DNA of 64,000 nt from Acholeplasmatales bacterium (GTDB lineage Bacteria > Bacillota_I > Bacilli_A > Acholeplasmatales > Anaeroplasmataceae), in assembly GCA_017524905.1 (NCBI GenBank), contig JAFXUP010000165.1:1-64000 (forward strand). Direction: 5' to 3'. This document shows, one piece after another, positions 25,630-34,646 of the stretch. The notes under the pieces were generated by a model. The model saw only the letters and a list, made by a program, of their open reading frames with translations. It searched no databases and was not told the origin of the DNA. The position numbers and the translations under genes are program-made. How positions within the stretch are numbered: position 1 is the first letter of the stretch; every line of letters begins with the position of its first letter.

Positions 25630-27243
25630 CTATTTTAATTCTTCAATTATACCTTTATGAGTATAATAATATAATTCATGTTCTACATTATCTAATGTAT
25701 ATTTAATTAATATCTTATTTTTCTTTTTCTCATATGATTTACTATGAGCTCTATTATGTAATGCAAAAGCATAATCTAATAATTGCTTTTTTGTCTCATC
25801 ATATTCAGCAATATTATCTGATGTCATTAATACTGAACCAAATAGTGCATTAATAGTAATTAAAGCTTTTCTTTGTTCAAAAGATAATTCAATATTATCA
25901 TCTCTTAATAAAAATACATCTGGGTCATTTTTAAATAATTTATCATCAAATATTGATCTATAAATTGTATTTCTTAATGTAACCTTAGTAGAAATTCTTT
26001 CTCTATGCATAAATTTCATATAGAATACATCATCAAATTTTAAAGAAACATCTGGTCCTATTCTCATATAATCAAATAATCCATAAGCAGGAGCTATTAC
26101 CGCACCACAGCCTAAAATTAATTTATCCTTTAATACTTCTCTTAAGAATTTATAACCAAACATTGTTCTTTCAGCTCTTGTTTTAGAATCATTATCCTTA
26201 ACACCTAAAGCATATAAGAAATCTAATTTAAAGAAATCAAAGCCCATATCCATATAATATTCTAATGATTTTTTAATATAAGCTCTTACTTCCTCTAAAT
26301 TTAAATCTAAAGCATAAAAGCCACTCCAGTTACCACCACATCTAATTGGCTTACCAAATTCATCCTTAACAAAATATTCAGGATGCTCATTATATAATCT
26401 TGATTTAGTTTCAGCAACAAAAGGAGCAAGCCAAATACCAGCTAAAAGCTTCTTATCATGCGCCTTTTTAACTAATCCTTCTAATCCTTCAGGAAATTTT
26501 TTCTTATCGATATCTAACCAATCTCCAACAAATGTTTCATAGCCATCATCAATCTGGAATAAATTAAATCTTTGATCTAATGAATCTAAGCATTCATTTA
26601 CTAATTGAGAATTGATATTTTGATAATGATTATACCAAGATGTATATCCAAAAATCTTTTCAGCCTTTAAAGGCTTATCATAATTTGCCATCATTGATTC
26701 AATGTTATCATTGAAATCATAATCAAAGATTGTAAATGCTTCACCCTTTTTAAGTTTTTTACCTTTAACATCAGCTATTAATCTAATCTTATTATGTCTA
26801 TAAGAAAAATCAATTAATAAGAATGCATTATTAGAATTATTTGTCGCAATTGAAATTGGATTTTTCTTATCCTTTATATATGCAAAATCAAAACCATGAA
26901 GATGTCTTGGTAAATATTTAGTAAAATGAGCATCTCCATACATATCAAAATTATAAGCCTTATTTAATGTATTAGGTAATCTTTTAGCATCACGCATTCT
27001 ACCATTATAATTATATTCATATGTATCAGTCCATGATTGATAGCCATTTAAAAACATTTTTGAGCTATGATGAAATTTATATTTATAATAAATTTTAGCA
27101 TCAATTATTTCTAAATCACTTGGGGCAATAAGCTTAAGCTTTATATTATTTCCTCTTTGAATAATTTCTATATTTTTTGAAGGAAATTGTTCAGTTAAAG
27201 TTTTTGTTTCTTCACCTATTTTTACAATAATTTTATATCTCAT
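25630..27243 (-). CDS. alpha-galactosidase-like glycoside hydrolase (GH36 clan)
   Basis: A retaining glycosidase predicted to release terminal alpha-galactosyl groups, for example from raffinose-type sugars. After an N-terminal beta domain, the barrel has the Melibiase motifs: LFQIDDGYE, GIWLAPF, the nucleophile in FFKLDFLYA, and the acid/base Asp in RIGPDVSLKFDD. No signal peptide, so it is cytoplasmic. At 537 residues it is shorter than typical GH36 (about 700). It could instead hydrolyse another alpha-linked sugar. A cre-like site lies in the upstream region. Confidence 0.82.
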   Translation of the reverse strand: MRYKIIVKIGEETKTLTEQFPSKNIEIIQRGNNIKLKLIAPSDLEIIDAKIYYKYKFHHSSKMFLNGYQSWTDTYEYNYNGRMRDAKRLPNTLNKAYNFDMYGDAHFTKYLPRHLHGFDFAYIKDKKNPISIATNNSNNAFLLIDFSYRHNKIRLIADVKGKKLKKGEAFTIFDYDFNDNIESMMANYDKPLKAEKIFGYTSWYNHYQNINSQLVNECLDSLDQRFNLFQIDDGYETFVGDWLDIDKKKFPEGLEGLVKKAHDKKLLAGIWLAPFVAETKSRLYNEHPEYFVKDEFGKPIRCGGNWSGFYALDLNLEEVRAYIKKSLEYYMDMGFDFFKLDFLYALGVKDNDSKTRAERTMFGYKFLREVLKDKLILGCGAVIAPAYGLFDYMRIGPDVSLKFDDVFYMKFMHRERISTKVTLRNTIYRSIFDDKLFKNDPDVFLLRDDNIELSFEQRKALITINALFGSVLMTSDNIAEYDETKKQLLDYAFALHNRAHSKSYEKKKNKILIKYTLDNVEHELYYYTHKGIIEELK

Positions 27244-27262
27244 ATTTATATCACCTTTATTA

Positions 27263-27277
27263 ATAAATCGTTTTCAT
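27263..27277 (-). promoter_or_regulatory. cre-like (CcpA) site upstream of the GH36 gene
   Basis: On the minus strand ATGAAAACGATTTAT matches the 15-bp cre consensus WTGNAANCGNWNNCW at all but one fixed position. It lies 20 bp upstream of the start codon, where a bound protein would block transcription or elongation. This fits catabolite repression of a sugar hydrolase. Confidence 0.55.
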
Positions 27278-27353
27278 TCTAATATCATTATATAAGAAAA
27301 AAACAAAAAATGAAAGTCCAACACTCAAATTCATAGAAAACAAATTTTCCTAT

Positions 27354-27380
27354 CAAAAAAACGAGCTATAAAAGCTCGTT
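27354..27380 (-). terminator. terminator of the zinc-ribbon / flavin reductase / TtcA-like operon
   Basis: AACGAGCT (27360-27367) pairs with AGCTCGTT (27373-27380) around ATAAA; the minus strand continues with T7. It overlaps the stop codon of the last gene. Confidence 0.85.
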
Positions 27381-27567
27381 AAAATTCGTCAAATAGTTCA
27401 TCATCTTCATCATCACTATCTTCTTCATCTATCATATCTTCAACCAAATCTAAATCTTCAAGTTCATCATTGCATAAAAGAAATGTTGTAAAGCAGTTAG
27501 GGCAACAAAAAGTATCACTATCTTCTTTTTCAAGTGTTGTATCACAATATGGACATTTTCTTTTCAT
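27379..27567 (-). CDS. small zinc-ribbon protein with an acidic tail
   Basis: A 62-residue protein with two Cys pairs (CPYC at 5-8 and CPNC at 22-25, with an extra Cys before the second pair) forming a zinc ribbon, followed by a tail of almost only Asp and Glu. Similar small ribbons may act as protein-interaction or metal-binding adaptors; no specific role is recognised. It starts one base after the stop codon of the flavin reductase gene, so it is translationally coupled and the last gene of the operon. Confidence 0.7.
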   Translation of the reverse strand: MKRKCPYCDTTLEKEDSDTFCCPNCFTTFLLCNDELEDLDLVEDMIDEEDSDDEDDELFDEF

Positions 27568-27568
27568 A

Positions 27569-28123
27569 TTATTTATTCATTAATTTCTTACCTGCTGAAA
27601 AAGCAAAGCCAGCAATAGAGCCTAATCTACGATAAGTATGCTTAACTGGGTCATATGAAATAAATTTACATTTATCATAATCAATATTTCCATCCTTATC
27701 TAAATAAGCCTCATCAACAGATAAATTAACAACTTCGCCAACTAATCTTTCGCCTTCGAATAATTTAACCTTACATTCTAATGTTACAGGATAAGGCTTA
27801 AAAATTGGAGCATTTACATAATCACCCTTTACATATTCAAAGCCTGATTTTTTAATTTTATCTACCTTTCTTCCTGATACAATTCCAAAAAAATCTGATT
27901 CAACTAATGTATCTTCTGTTGCGAAAGCTACAGTAAACGAATCATTAACCTTTAAATTATCAGTTGTTTTATGATCTGATAAGCAAATTGATACCTCATA
28001 AGTATCAGATTGTCCACCCCAAGCAGCATTCATGGCATTTGGATTTCCATCCTTATCAAATGTACCAATGATTAAAACTGGTAGTGGAAAAAATTGTAAT
28101 TTTCTTTCAAAATTCTTTCTCAT
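27569..28123 (-). CDS. flavin reductase-like FMN-binding protein
   Basis: A flavoredoxin/flavin-reductase-like domain protein of 184 residues that binds FMN and transfers electrons. It shows the family N-terminus (FPLPVLIIGTFDKDGNPNAMNAAW) and the central ISYDPVKHTYRRLGSIAG-type C-terminal loop. Physiological partner unknown. The ATG overlaps the stop of the TtcA-like gene (ATGA), with AGGAGG upstream. Its position after the thiolase suggests it could supply electrons, but that is inference. Confidence 0.85.
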   Translation of the reverse strand: MRKNFERKLQFFPLPVLIIGTFDKDGNPNAMNAAWGGQSDTYEVSICLSDHKTTDNLKVNDSFTVAFATEDTLVESDFFGIVSGRKVDKIKKSGFEYVKGDYVNAPIFKPYPVTLECKVKLFEGERLVGEVVNLSVDEAYLDKDGNIDYDKCKFISYDPVKHTYRRLGSIAGFAFSAGKKLMNK

Positions 28124-28932
28124 TTTAAATCCTCCTTAAATGTATGAATTTCTTTATTAATTTTATATCCTAAAACCTTATCAAGGTTTACATTGGAAGC
28201 TGATTTAAAAATATTTTCTTCTAGATTTGGAATTTCATTTCTTAGCTTTCTAATTAAAGTTTTAGTATTTTTTCTTTGAGAATTCGAATTTTCACAAGAA
28301 TAATTTTCTTCTGTAAATTTACATGCACATCTAATAAAATCTAAATTATTAAATGCTGCCCAATCTAAAACATCCTCTTCTTTAATTAAATACATAGGTC
28401 TTATAAGCTCCATACCTTCATAATTTTGACTATGAAGCTTAGGTAGCATTGTTTGGAATGAGCCTGAATTAAGCATATTCATTAAAGTAGTTTCAATAAC
28501 ATCATCAAAATGATGTCCTAAAGCTATTTTATTACATCCTAAATCAAAAGCTAGTCTATATAAGGCTCCTCTTCTCATTTTAGCACATAAATAACAAGGA
28601 GATTTTTCTTGTAATGCTGCAATTTCAAAAATATTTGTTTCTTTAATTGTCGCATTTATATTTAAAATCTTTAAATTATTTAATATTTTATTAAAATTAA
28701 ATTCATTATAGCCAGGATTCATTACTAAATAAGTTACATCAAATAAAATATTAGAATGCTTTTTATATTCTTCAAATAATTTTGCCATTAGCATAGAATC
28801 TTTTCCGCCTGATATACAAACACAAATTTTATCATTAGGCATTATCAATTCATAATCTTCTATTGCTTTAACAAACTTATCATAAAGTGGCTTTTTATAT
28901 TCATTTATTAAGCTTAGTTCTATATTATTCAC
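28120..28932 (-). CDS. ttcA: TtcA-type tRNA thiolation ATPase
   Basis: An adenylating PP-loop enzyme of the TtcA group, which inserts sulfur at cytidine 32 of tRNA through an iron-sulfur cluster. The PP-loop is CISGGKDSM. The cluster motif SPCYLCAKMRRG is followed by GHHFDDVIET and a later Cys (RCAC) after RPMYLIKEEDV, the typical TtcA order. Length 270 is normal. The start is a GTG. Closely related group-I thiolases of Bacillota may target other tRNA sites, so the exact nucleoside is uncertain. Confidence 0.78.
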   Translation of the reverse strand: MNNIELSLINEYKKPLYDKFVKAIEDYELIMPNDKICVCISGGKDSMLMAKLFEEYKKHSNILFDVTYLVMNPGYNEFNFNKILNNLKILNINATIKETNIFEIAALQEKSPCYLCAKMRRGALYRLAFDLGCNKIALGHHFDDVIETTLMNMLNSGSFQTMLPKLHSQNYEGMELIRPMYLIKEEDVLDWAAFNNLDFIRCACKFTEENYSCENSNSQRKNTKTLIRKLRNEIPNLEENIFKSASNVNLDKVLGYKINKEIHTFKEDLK

Positions 28933-28937
28933 ATTAA

Positions 28938-29216
28938 TTACATTCTTTCTTTATTTTTTTCTGCTTCATTCCATTTATTTGAAACTACTAATGTCGCAAC
29001 TGTTGCGATAACTAAAAATAACATGCCAATAATTAAAAAAACTCCATATTTTTCAGGAAGAATAAATCCTGTAATTCCTAATCCTATAAAAAGTGTACCA
29101 AAAACGATAAGTAATGCTCTAAAAATAATTTTATTATTTTTCCAATTTAATGATATATATAAAATGGCTAAAATGCCTAAAATAAAACTTACAATATTAT
29201 AAAATAAATTTCCCAT
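28938..29216 (-). CDS. small membrane protein (92 aa)
   Basis: Three hydrophobic helices (about 5-25, 32-52, 58-80) with a charged C-terminus ending KNKERM. No motif recognised. It is the first gene of the operon with the TtcA-like, flavin reductase and zinc-ribbon genes; a TATAAT -10 at 29236-29241 on the minus strand lies just upstream. Function unknown. Confidence 0.65.
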   Translation of the reverse strand: MGNLFYNIVSFILGILAILYISLNWKNNKIIFRALLIVFGTLFIGLGITGFILPEKYGVFLIIGMLFLVIATVATLVVSNKWNEAEKNKERM

Positions 29217-29270
29217 AAATAATTACCTCAAAGTCATTATACAATATTTTAAATATTTTAAAATATATTA

Positions 29271-29299
29271 TTTAAAAAAAAGTTTATAAGAGTTATAAT
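29271..29299 (+). promoter_or_regulatory. probable ilvE promoter
   Basis: -35 TTTAAA (29271-29276) and -10 TATAAT (29294-29299) with 17-bp spacing, 36 bp before the preferred start. There is no room for a T-box leader. Confidence 0.5.
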
Positions 29300-29334
29300 A
29301 AAAGAAATTGTTTTTAATAAGAGGTGTTGAAAGT

Positions 29335-30405
29335 ATGTTAGATATTAAATTTGTTAAAGCTGATAAGCTAAAAGAAAAGCCAGATCAAAACGCACTAGGA
29401 TTTGGTAAATATTTTACAGATTATATGTTCATTATGGACTATGATCAAGGACAAGGATGGCACGATGCAAGAATCGTTCCTTATGGACCAATTCCTATGT
29501 CTCCTGCATCTACAGCCCTACATTATGGTGCTGAAATTTTTGAAGGTATGAAGGCATATAGAACAAAGGATGGTAAGGTTCAATTATTCCGTCCTTATGA
29601 AAATGCAAAAAGAATGAATGTTTCTGCTGATAGATTATGTCTTCCTCAATTAAATGAAGATGATTTTGTACAAGCTGTTTCTACATTAGTAAACATTGAT
29701 AGAGAATGGGTTCCAACAAATCCTGGTACTTCTTTATATGTAAGACCATTTATGATTGGTGATGACCATACATTAGGTGTTCATGATGTAAAGCATGCAT
29801 TATTCATTGTTATTTTATGTCCTGTTGGATCATATTATAAGGAAGGCTTAAACCCAGTTTCTATTATGATTGAAACTGAAGATGAGCGTGTTGCTGGTAA
29901 GGGTGGTACTGGTTTTACAAAATGTGGTGGAAACTATGCTGCATCAACAAGAGCTGGTAAGCGTGCTGAGGCTAAAGGATATTCTCAAGTTTTATGGTTA
30001 GACTGTGTTGAGAAAAAATACATTGGTGAAGTTGGTGCCATGAACGTTATGTTTAAAATTAATGGTGAGGTTGTAACTCCTGAATTAGATGGTACAATTC
30101 TTTCTGGTATCACAAGAAAATCTTGTCTTCATATTTTAAGAGAAAGTGGAATTCCAACAATTGAAAGAAAAATTAGCTTAGATGAATTAACTAAGGCAGT
30201 TCTTGATGGTTCATTAGAGGAAGCTTGGGGTACTGGTACTGCTGCTGTTATTTCTCCAATTGGTCTACTTGAGGTTAATGGTAAAAAATATCAAATTAAC
30301 AATGGTAAGATTGGAAAAGTATCTCAAATGCTTTATGATACAATTACAGGAATTCAATCTGGAAAGCTTCCTGACAAATATAATTGGACATATGAAGTTA
30401 AATAA
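29335..30405 (+). CDS. ilvE: branched-chain amino acid aminotransferase
   Basis: A PLP-dependent class IV transaminase that interconverts leucine, isoleucine and valine with their keto acids. The PLP lysine lies in GFTKCGGNYAAS, and the motif EVGAMNVMF is present, typical of the 350-residue IlvE type II. The ATG at 29335 follows GAGGTG by 8 nt; an upstream TTG at 29308 would overlap the promoter region. It is monocistronic with its own terminator, and no ilv or leu biosynthesis gene is near, so it may serve catabolism or salvage. Confidence 0.95.
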   Translation: MLDIKFVKADKLKEKPDQNALGFGKYFTDYMFIMDYDQGQGWHDARIVPYGPIPMSPASTALHYGAEIFEGMKAYRTKDGKVQLFRPYENAKRMNVSADRLCLPQLNEDDFVQAVSTLVNIDREWVPTNPGTSLYVRPFMIGDDHTLGVHDVKHALFIVILCPVGSYYKEGLNPVSIMIETEDERVAGKGGTGFTKCGGNYAASTRAGKRAEAKGYSQVLWLDCVEKKYIGEVGAMNVMFKINGEVVTPELDGTILSGITRKSCLHILRESGIPTIERKISLDELTKAVLDGSLEEAWGTGTAAVISPIGLLEVNGKKYQINNGKIGKVSQMLYDTITGIQSGKLPDKYNWTYEVK

Positions 30406-30406
30406 C

Positions 30407-30432
30407 AAAAGGGCCCGTGCCCTTTTATTTTT
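30407..30432 (+). terminator. terminator of ilvE
   Basis: AAAAGGGC (30407-30414) pairs with GCCCTTTT (30419-30426) around CCGT, followed by T-rich sequence. Confidence 0.85.
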
Positions 30433-30466
30433 TTTATGTTGTGTTATAATATCTTAGGTGATTTTT

Positions 30467-32683
30467 ATGAAAACTGAATTACTTGCACCAGCAGGCTCAT
30501 TCGATTGCTTTAAGCAAGCATTATATAATGGAGCTGATGCTATCTATCTAGCAACAGAAAGATTTGGTGCTAGAGCTTATGCTAAAAATTTAACATTAGA
30601 TGAATTACAAAAGGCTTTAATTTTAGCTCATTCTATCAATAAAAAGATTTATGTAACTGTAAATACAATTATTAAAGAAAATGAGCTTGAAGATGCTAAA
30701 ATGTATTTAAATAAGCTTTATGAATTAGGTGTTGATGGTGTAATTGTAACTGATTTTGCTTTAGTTAATTATATTATTAATAATTTAAGCGATATGGAAG
30801 CTCATATATCTACTCAATCTGGTTTAAAGGATTTAGAGGATGTAAGATTCTTTGAAGATTTAGGTGCTAAAAGATGTGTTTTAGCAAGAGAAAATTCATT
30901 TGAAGAAATTAAATATATTAAAAATAATTCTTCTATGCCTTTAGAGGTTTTTGCTTATGGTGCTTTATGTGTATCATATTCAGGTGGCTGTCTTTTTTCA
31001 TCCTTACTTTCTTTAAGAAGTGGAAATAGAGGTCGTTGTAGCCAAAATTGTAGAAGATTATATCAAATATATAAGGATGATAAATTATTCCAAGATTATG
31101 GTTATCATTTATCAATGAGAGATTTAAATACTTCTTCTTATTTTTCTAAATTAAAAGCTATTGGAATTGATTCATTAAAAATTGAAGGAAGAATGAAATC
31201 TGAAGATTATGTTAAAACTGTAACAAGTGAATTAAGACATAAGCTAGATGATGATTCATATGAACCAACACTTGATAATGTATTCCATAGAAATTATACA
31301 AAAGGATTTATATTTGGTGAGGATAAATCTAATATAGTTGATTCTTCTAAAAGAACAAATGAAGGTGCCTATATTGGTAAAATATTAGGATATGAAAATA
31401 ATTTAGCTAAAATTAAATTAGAAAGACCTTTAGCTATAAAGGATAGAATTAGAATTGAAGCTAAAGAGGATTATTATTTTACAATTGATAAATTATTTAA
31501 TGAAACTAAAAAGGATACAAACGAAGCTAAAAATATATGTTATATAAATATATATAATAAACAACCAATTGGCTCTAAAATATTTAAAATGGTTGATTCT
31601 TCTATTGATCTTTCAATTGATAATAAATATAAATTACCAATCATTATTAAAGCATTTGGTAAGGTTGGTGCACCTTTAACATTAACTACTACTATTAATG
31701 GTAAAGCATTTAATGCTAAATCTGAATCATTAATATTAGAATCATTAAATAGACCATTAGATAAGGATTCTTTATTTAAGCAATTATCTAAATTAAATGA
31801 AACATCATTTTATTTAAAGGATATTGAATTTAATTTAGCTAATAATTGTTTTATGGTAATTAAAGATATTAATGAAGTAAGAAGAAATTTAATTAATCAA
31901 ATTGAAGATTATTTCCAATATAAAAGAACAATTAAAGAAAAAGAAATCGTTAATACTAAATTAAATTATAGTAGCGATGAATTTGAATTTGTTGCTAAAT
32001 GTAGAACAAAAGAACAATATGATGCATTAAAGGAATTAGGTATTAATAAAATATATTATGAAAATTATATTCCTTATGTAGAAGCTAAATATAAAGATAT
32101 AGAAGCTAATTATATTTTAGCCGGTAATTATGGAGCAATGCATTATTATAAGGATAAAGAAATAACTTGTGATTATTCTTTTAATACTATAAATAGTGAA
32201 GCTATTTATAATTTATTAAAATTTGGAGCTAGATATGTTACTTTATCTTTAGAAATGGATTATGATTTAATAAAAGAAACTACTTCTTCTTTTAAAAATA
32301 AATATGGCTTTAATGCTCCTATTGAAATAGTAGCTTATGGAAGAGAAAATCTTATGACTACTAAATATTGTCCATTAAAAAAGCATGGTGAATGTGGTAA
32401 TTGTAATAAGCATCAATATTATTTAAAGGATGAATATGCAAAATTCCCTATTTATCATGAAGGCTGTATAACTCATATCATTAATGATAAGCCTTTAAAT
32501 TTAGTTGATGATTTAGATAAATTATTACCTTTAACAAATAAAATTAGATTAGATTTCACAATTGAATCTAAGGATGAGGTTAAAGAAGTTATTAATAAAT
32601 TTAAAAATGCTTTAAATGGTAAGAAAAATCAATTTGATAAAGAAAATGATACAAGAGGATATTTCAAAAGACCTATATTATAA
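30467..32683 (+). CDS. U32-family protein (peptidase-like, probable RNA hydroxylation)
   Basis: The first 400 residues are a U32 barrel: ELLAPAGSFDCFKQALYNGADAIYLA, VFAYGALCVSYSGGCLFSS, the Cys pair GNRGRCSQNCR, and SLKIEGRMKS. A second half includes a C-terminal Cys cluster (YCPLKKHGECGNC) and resembles the long U32/DUF3656 form. Members RlhA and TrhP hydroxylate 23S rRNA C2501 or tRNA U34; true protease activity is doubtful. The length (739) fits the RlhA-like long form. The ATG at 30467 has GGTGAT 4 nt upstream. It is convergent with the alaS-trmR operon. Confidence 0.85.
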   Translation: MKTELLAPAGSFDCFKQALYNGADAIYLATERFGARAYAKNLTLDELQKALILAHSINKKIYVTVNTIIKENELEDAKMYLNKLYELGVDGVIVTDFALVNYIINNLSDMEAHISTQSGLKDLEDVRFFEDLGAKRCVLARENSFEEIKYIKNNSSMPLEVFAYGALCVSYSGGCLFSSLLSLRSGNRGRCSQNCRRLYQIYKDDKLFQDYGYHLSMRDLNTSSYFSKLKAIGIDSLKIEGRMKSEDYVKTVTSELRHKLDDDSYEPTLDNVFHRNYTKGFIFGEDKSNIVDSSKRTNEGAYIGKILGYENNLAKIKLERPLAIKDRIRIEAKEDYYFTIDKLFNETKKDTNEAKNICYINIYNKQPIGSKIFKMVDSSIDLSIDNKYKLPIIIKAFGKVGAPLTLTTTINGKAFNAKSESLILESLNRPLDKDSLFKQLSKLNETSFYLKDIEFNLANNCFMVIKDINEVRRNLINQIEDYFQYKRTIKEKEIVNTKLNYSSDEFEFVAKCRTKEQYDALKELGINKIYYENYIPYVEAKYKDIEANYILAGNYGAMHYYKDKEITCDYSFNTINSEAIYNLLKFGARYVTLSLEMDYDLIKETTSSFKNKYGFNAPIEIVAYGRENLMTTKYCPLKKHGECGNCNKHQYYLKDEYAKFPIYHEGCITHIINDKPLNLVDDLDKLLPLTNKIRLDFTIESKDEVKEVINKFKNALNGKKNQFDKENDTRGYFKRPIL

Positions 32684-32686
32684 AGC

Positions 32687-32714
32687 AAAAACCTGTCTTA
32701 TGACAGGTTTTTTA
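32687..32714. terminator. bidirectional terminator after the U32 gene
   Basis: AAAAACCTGTC (32687-32697) pairs perfectly with GACAGGTTTTT (32702-32712) around TTAT. It also lies 80 bp downstream of the minus-strand alaS operon. Confidence 0.88.
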
Positions 32715-32792
32715 TTTATTAGGAAATTCTATATTTGCTTATTTTTAGTCTTACCAAGCAAAATGCCTAGGCATCTAAGCAAAAAAATATTC

Positions 32793-33677
32793 TTATTCAA
32801 ACTTATTTCTAATTTCTCTTACTTTATCAATTTTATGATTTACTTCATCTAAAAATGCTTTATAAACTAGCAATGTTGTTTCTGCATCATCTAAAGCATC
32901 ATGAACCTGATTATCATCAACCTCATAATAGGTTTCATATAATCTAAATAATCCTGGATCATTTTTTAATTCATAATATCCTTTAATTAATGAGCAAATA
33001 TTTACATATCTAATATTTAAATTAGGCTTATTATTTACAACAAATGAATCATTTAAAACTAATGAATCATTTTTACCAAAAACTATAACTGCTGGATTAT
33101 AATTTTCACAAATTTCTTTAAATTCTTCATAGAATTCATTATAAGAAATTGCTTTTAAATCAAAATCAGCTTGCTTAATTCCTAAGAATTTTTCAGCTCT
33201 TCCATTTATAGTTTTAGCAATAGTTGGCTTTACATAATTATTGTATCTTAAGATTTCATCTCCAGATGCATCAACTAAAATGAAGCCTGCTTGAATTAAT
33301 TCAGCTCTAAATGATTTACCTTTAGAACCAAATCCAGGCATAGTCATTTCTAAATCTAAAACCATATAATTGCCTAAGGTTTTTAAAAAGCTTGATAAGC
33401 TTTTATTTAAATAGCTTTTGTCATAATAAATAGTTTTTCTTACGCCTACTGCGAATAATTTATCAACATAAGAAACATTAAAACAAGCTATTTTGTTTTT
33501 AATTTTAATTGAATCATCTTGATAATCTAATTCAATTACATTTCCAACATAAAGATATCTTTTAAAGATATTCATTTGACTATTATTGAAATAAAAATAT
33601 TTAATTTTTCTATATTGCATTATTCCTATAAGCTTATGCTTTAAATCTACAACATGAATTGTTCCTTTAATAGTCAC
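32793..33677 (-). CDS. DEDDh 3'-5' exonuclease-like protein
   Basis: The C-terminal 190 residues are a DnaQ-like exonuclease: VLDLEMT (Exo I, DxE), an Exo II Asp within the FGKNDS region and HDALDDAETT (Exo III, DEDDh type). The first 95 residues are a separate beta-rich domain (VVDLKHKLIGIMQY) not recognised. It could trim RNA or DNA ends; substrate unknown. It is the last gene of the alaS operon, 13 bp after trmR. Confidence 0.82.
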   Translation of the reverse strand: MTIKGTIHVVDLKHKLIGIMQYRKIKYFYFNNSQMNIFKRYLYVGNVIELDYQDDSIKIKNKIACFNVSYVDKLFAVGVRKTIYYDKSYLNKSLSSFLKTLGNYMVLDLEMTMPGFGSKGKSFRAELIQAGFILVDASGDEILRYNNYVKPTIAKTINGRAEKFLGIKQADFDLKAISYNEFYEEFKEICENYNPAVIVFGKNDSLVLNDSFVVNNKPNLNIRYVNICSLIKGYYELKNDPGLFRLYETYYEVDDNQVHDALDDAETTLLVYKAFLDEVNHKIDKVREIRNKFE

Positions 33678-33690
33678 TTGAATACCTCCT

Positions 33691-34326
33691 TTATAATTTT
33701 ATAGAAATTGATACACCATCACCAATATCAAATACTGATGTTTTGTAATCCTTATTGCTTAATAATTCATCATGGAATGCTTTTAATTTACGAGCAAGTC
33801 CTCTAACACTTCTTGATAAATTATCATAATTAGCTTCATCTAAAACTAAGCCATGAAATAGCATATTATCACAGAATACTACTCCATTTTTAGTTAAAAG
33901 CGGAGTATATAAATTGAAAAATTTCATATATTGAGCCTTTGCAGCATCAATAAAAATCATATCAAATTCTAAATTCTTAACATCATCAAATGCTTCTAAT
34001 GCATCCTTAAAGATAATATGAATTTCATTTTCTTTATTTAAAGCTTTAACGTTTTTTAAAGCTTCATTATACATATCTATATTTCTTTCAATTGTATAAA
34101 TTTCGCTTCCAATTAATCTATTCATTCTAATTGCTGAATAGCCAATAGCTGTACCTATTTCTAAGATTCTTTTAGGACGCTTTAGCATAATAGTTTGTTC
34201 CAATAAGGCTAAGCCTCCATCCTTAATAATAGGTACATTAAATTCTTTAGCATATTCTTTTAATTTTAAATCAAATTCATTAAAGCTTAAATTTAATAAA
34301 TTAGTATCCGCATCCTGAACAGCCAT
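33691..34326 (-). CDS. trmR: O-methyltransferase, probable tRNA 5-hydroxyuridine methyltransferase
   Basis: A class I SAM O-methyltransferase (YrrM/TrmR type). Motif I is RILEIGTAIGYSAI, motif II TIERN, and FIDAAKAQY and FCDNMLFHG follow. TrmR makes 5-methoxyuridine at wobble position 34 from 5-hydroxyuridine. The Bacilli order alaS-ruvX-DUF1292-trmR supports this. The ATG at 34326 lies inside the end of the DUF1292 gene, with AAGGTGG upstream; a longer reading frame to 34413 runs through the DUF1292 tail and is not expected to be translated. Confidence 0.8.
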   Translation of the reverse strand: MAVQDADTNLLNLSFNEFDLKLKEYAKEFNVPIIKDGGLALLEQTIMLKRPKRILEIGTAIGYSAIRMNRLIGSEIYTIERNIDMYNEALKNVKALNKENEIHIIFKDALEAFDDVKNLEFDMIFIDAAKAQYMKFFNLYTPLLTKNGVVFCDNMLFHGLVLDEANYDNLSRSVRGLARKLKAFHDELLSNKDYKTSVFDIGDGVSISIKL

Positions 34327-34639
34327 TGCATCCACCTTCACAACCACCTGCGCAGCTATCACAGCCACCACAGTTTTCATTTTCATCTTCAGGTAAATTA
34401 TTAGCATAATCATCTAATAAATCTTCTAGCATTGCCCATTCTTCTTCAGTTTCAACTTTTTCTAATGAACCTTCTCCACCTTGTTCTGGGTGATAAATAG
34501 CGGCAGCACAATTGTCTGTACCATTTACTTGGAATACTACATAATCTTTATTATTTTTGTCATAATGATATGTAAATAAAATAGTGCATTGTAATTCTTT
34601 ACCATCATCAGTTTTAATTGTTAAATTACGATCTGTCAT
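34301..34639 (-). CDS. DUF1292 protein with a Cys/Gly-rich tail
   Basis: The first 85 residues match the DUF1292 (YrzB) pattern with LQCTILFTYHYDKNNKDYVVF and an acidic helix ending in DDYANN. The last 23 residues are Cys/Gly-rich (eight cysteines among 23 residues, mostly CxxC or CxxxC), which the usual family lacks; it could bind metal. The gene overlaps trmR by 26 bp. In Bacilli this gene sits next to ruvX; function unknown. Confidence 0.85.
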   Translation of the reverse strand: MTDRNLTIKTDDGKELQCTILFTYHYDKNNKDYVVFQVNGTDNCAAAIYHPEQGGEGSLEKVETEEEWAMLEDLLDDYANNLPEDENENCGGCDSCAGGCEGGCNGCSGCGY

Positions 34640-34646
34640 ATTAATC

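Noticed and set aside
29221..29334. T-box leader upstream of ilvE
   Set aside because: The predicted promoter leaves only about 30 nt of leader, too short for a T-box, and no specifier or antiterminator sequence is visible.
33691..34413. Longer start of the O-methyltransferase at 34413
   Set aside because: The extra 29 residues lie in the other frame of the DUF1292 Cys-rich tail and lack a ribosome site. The ATG at 34326 is better placed.
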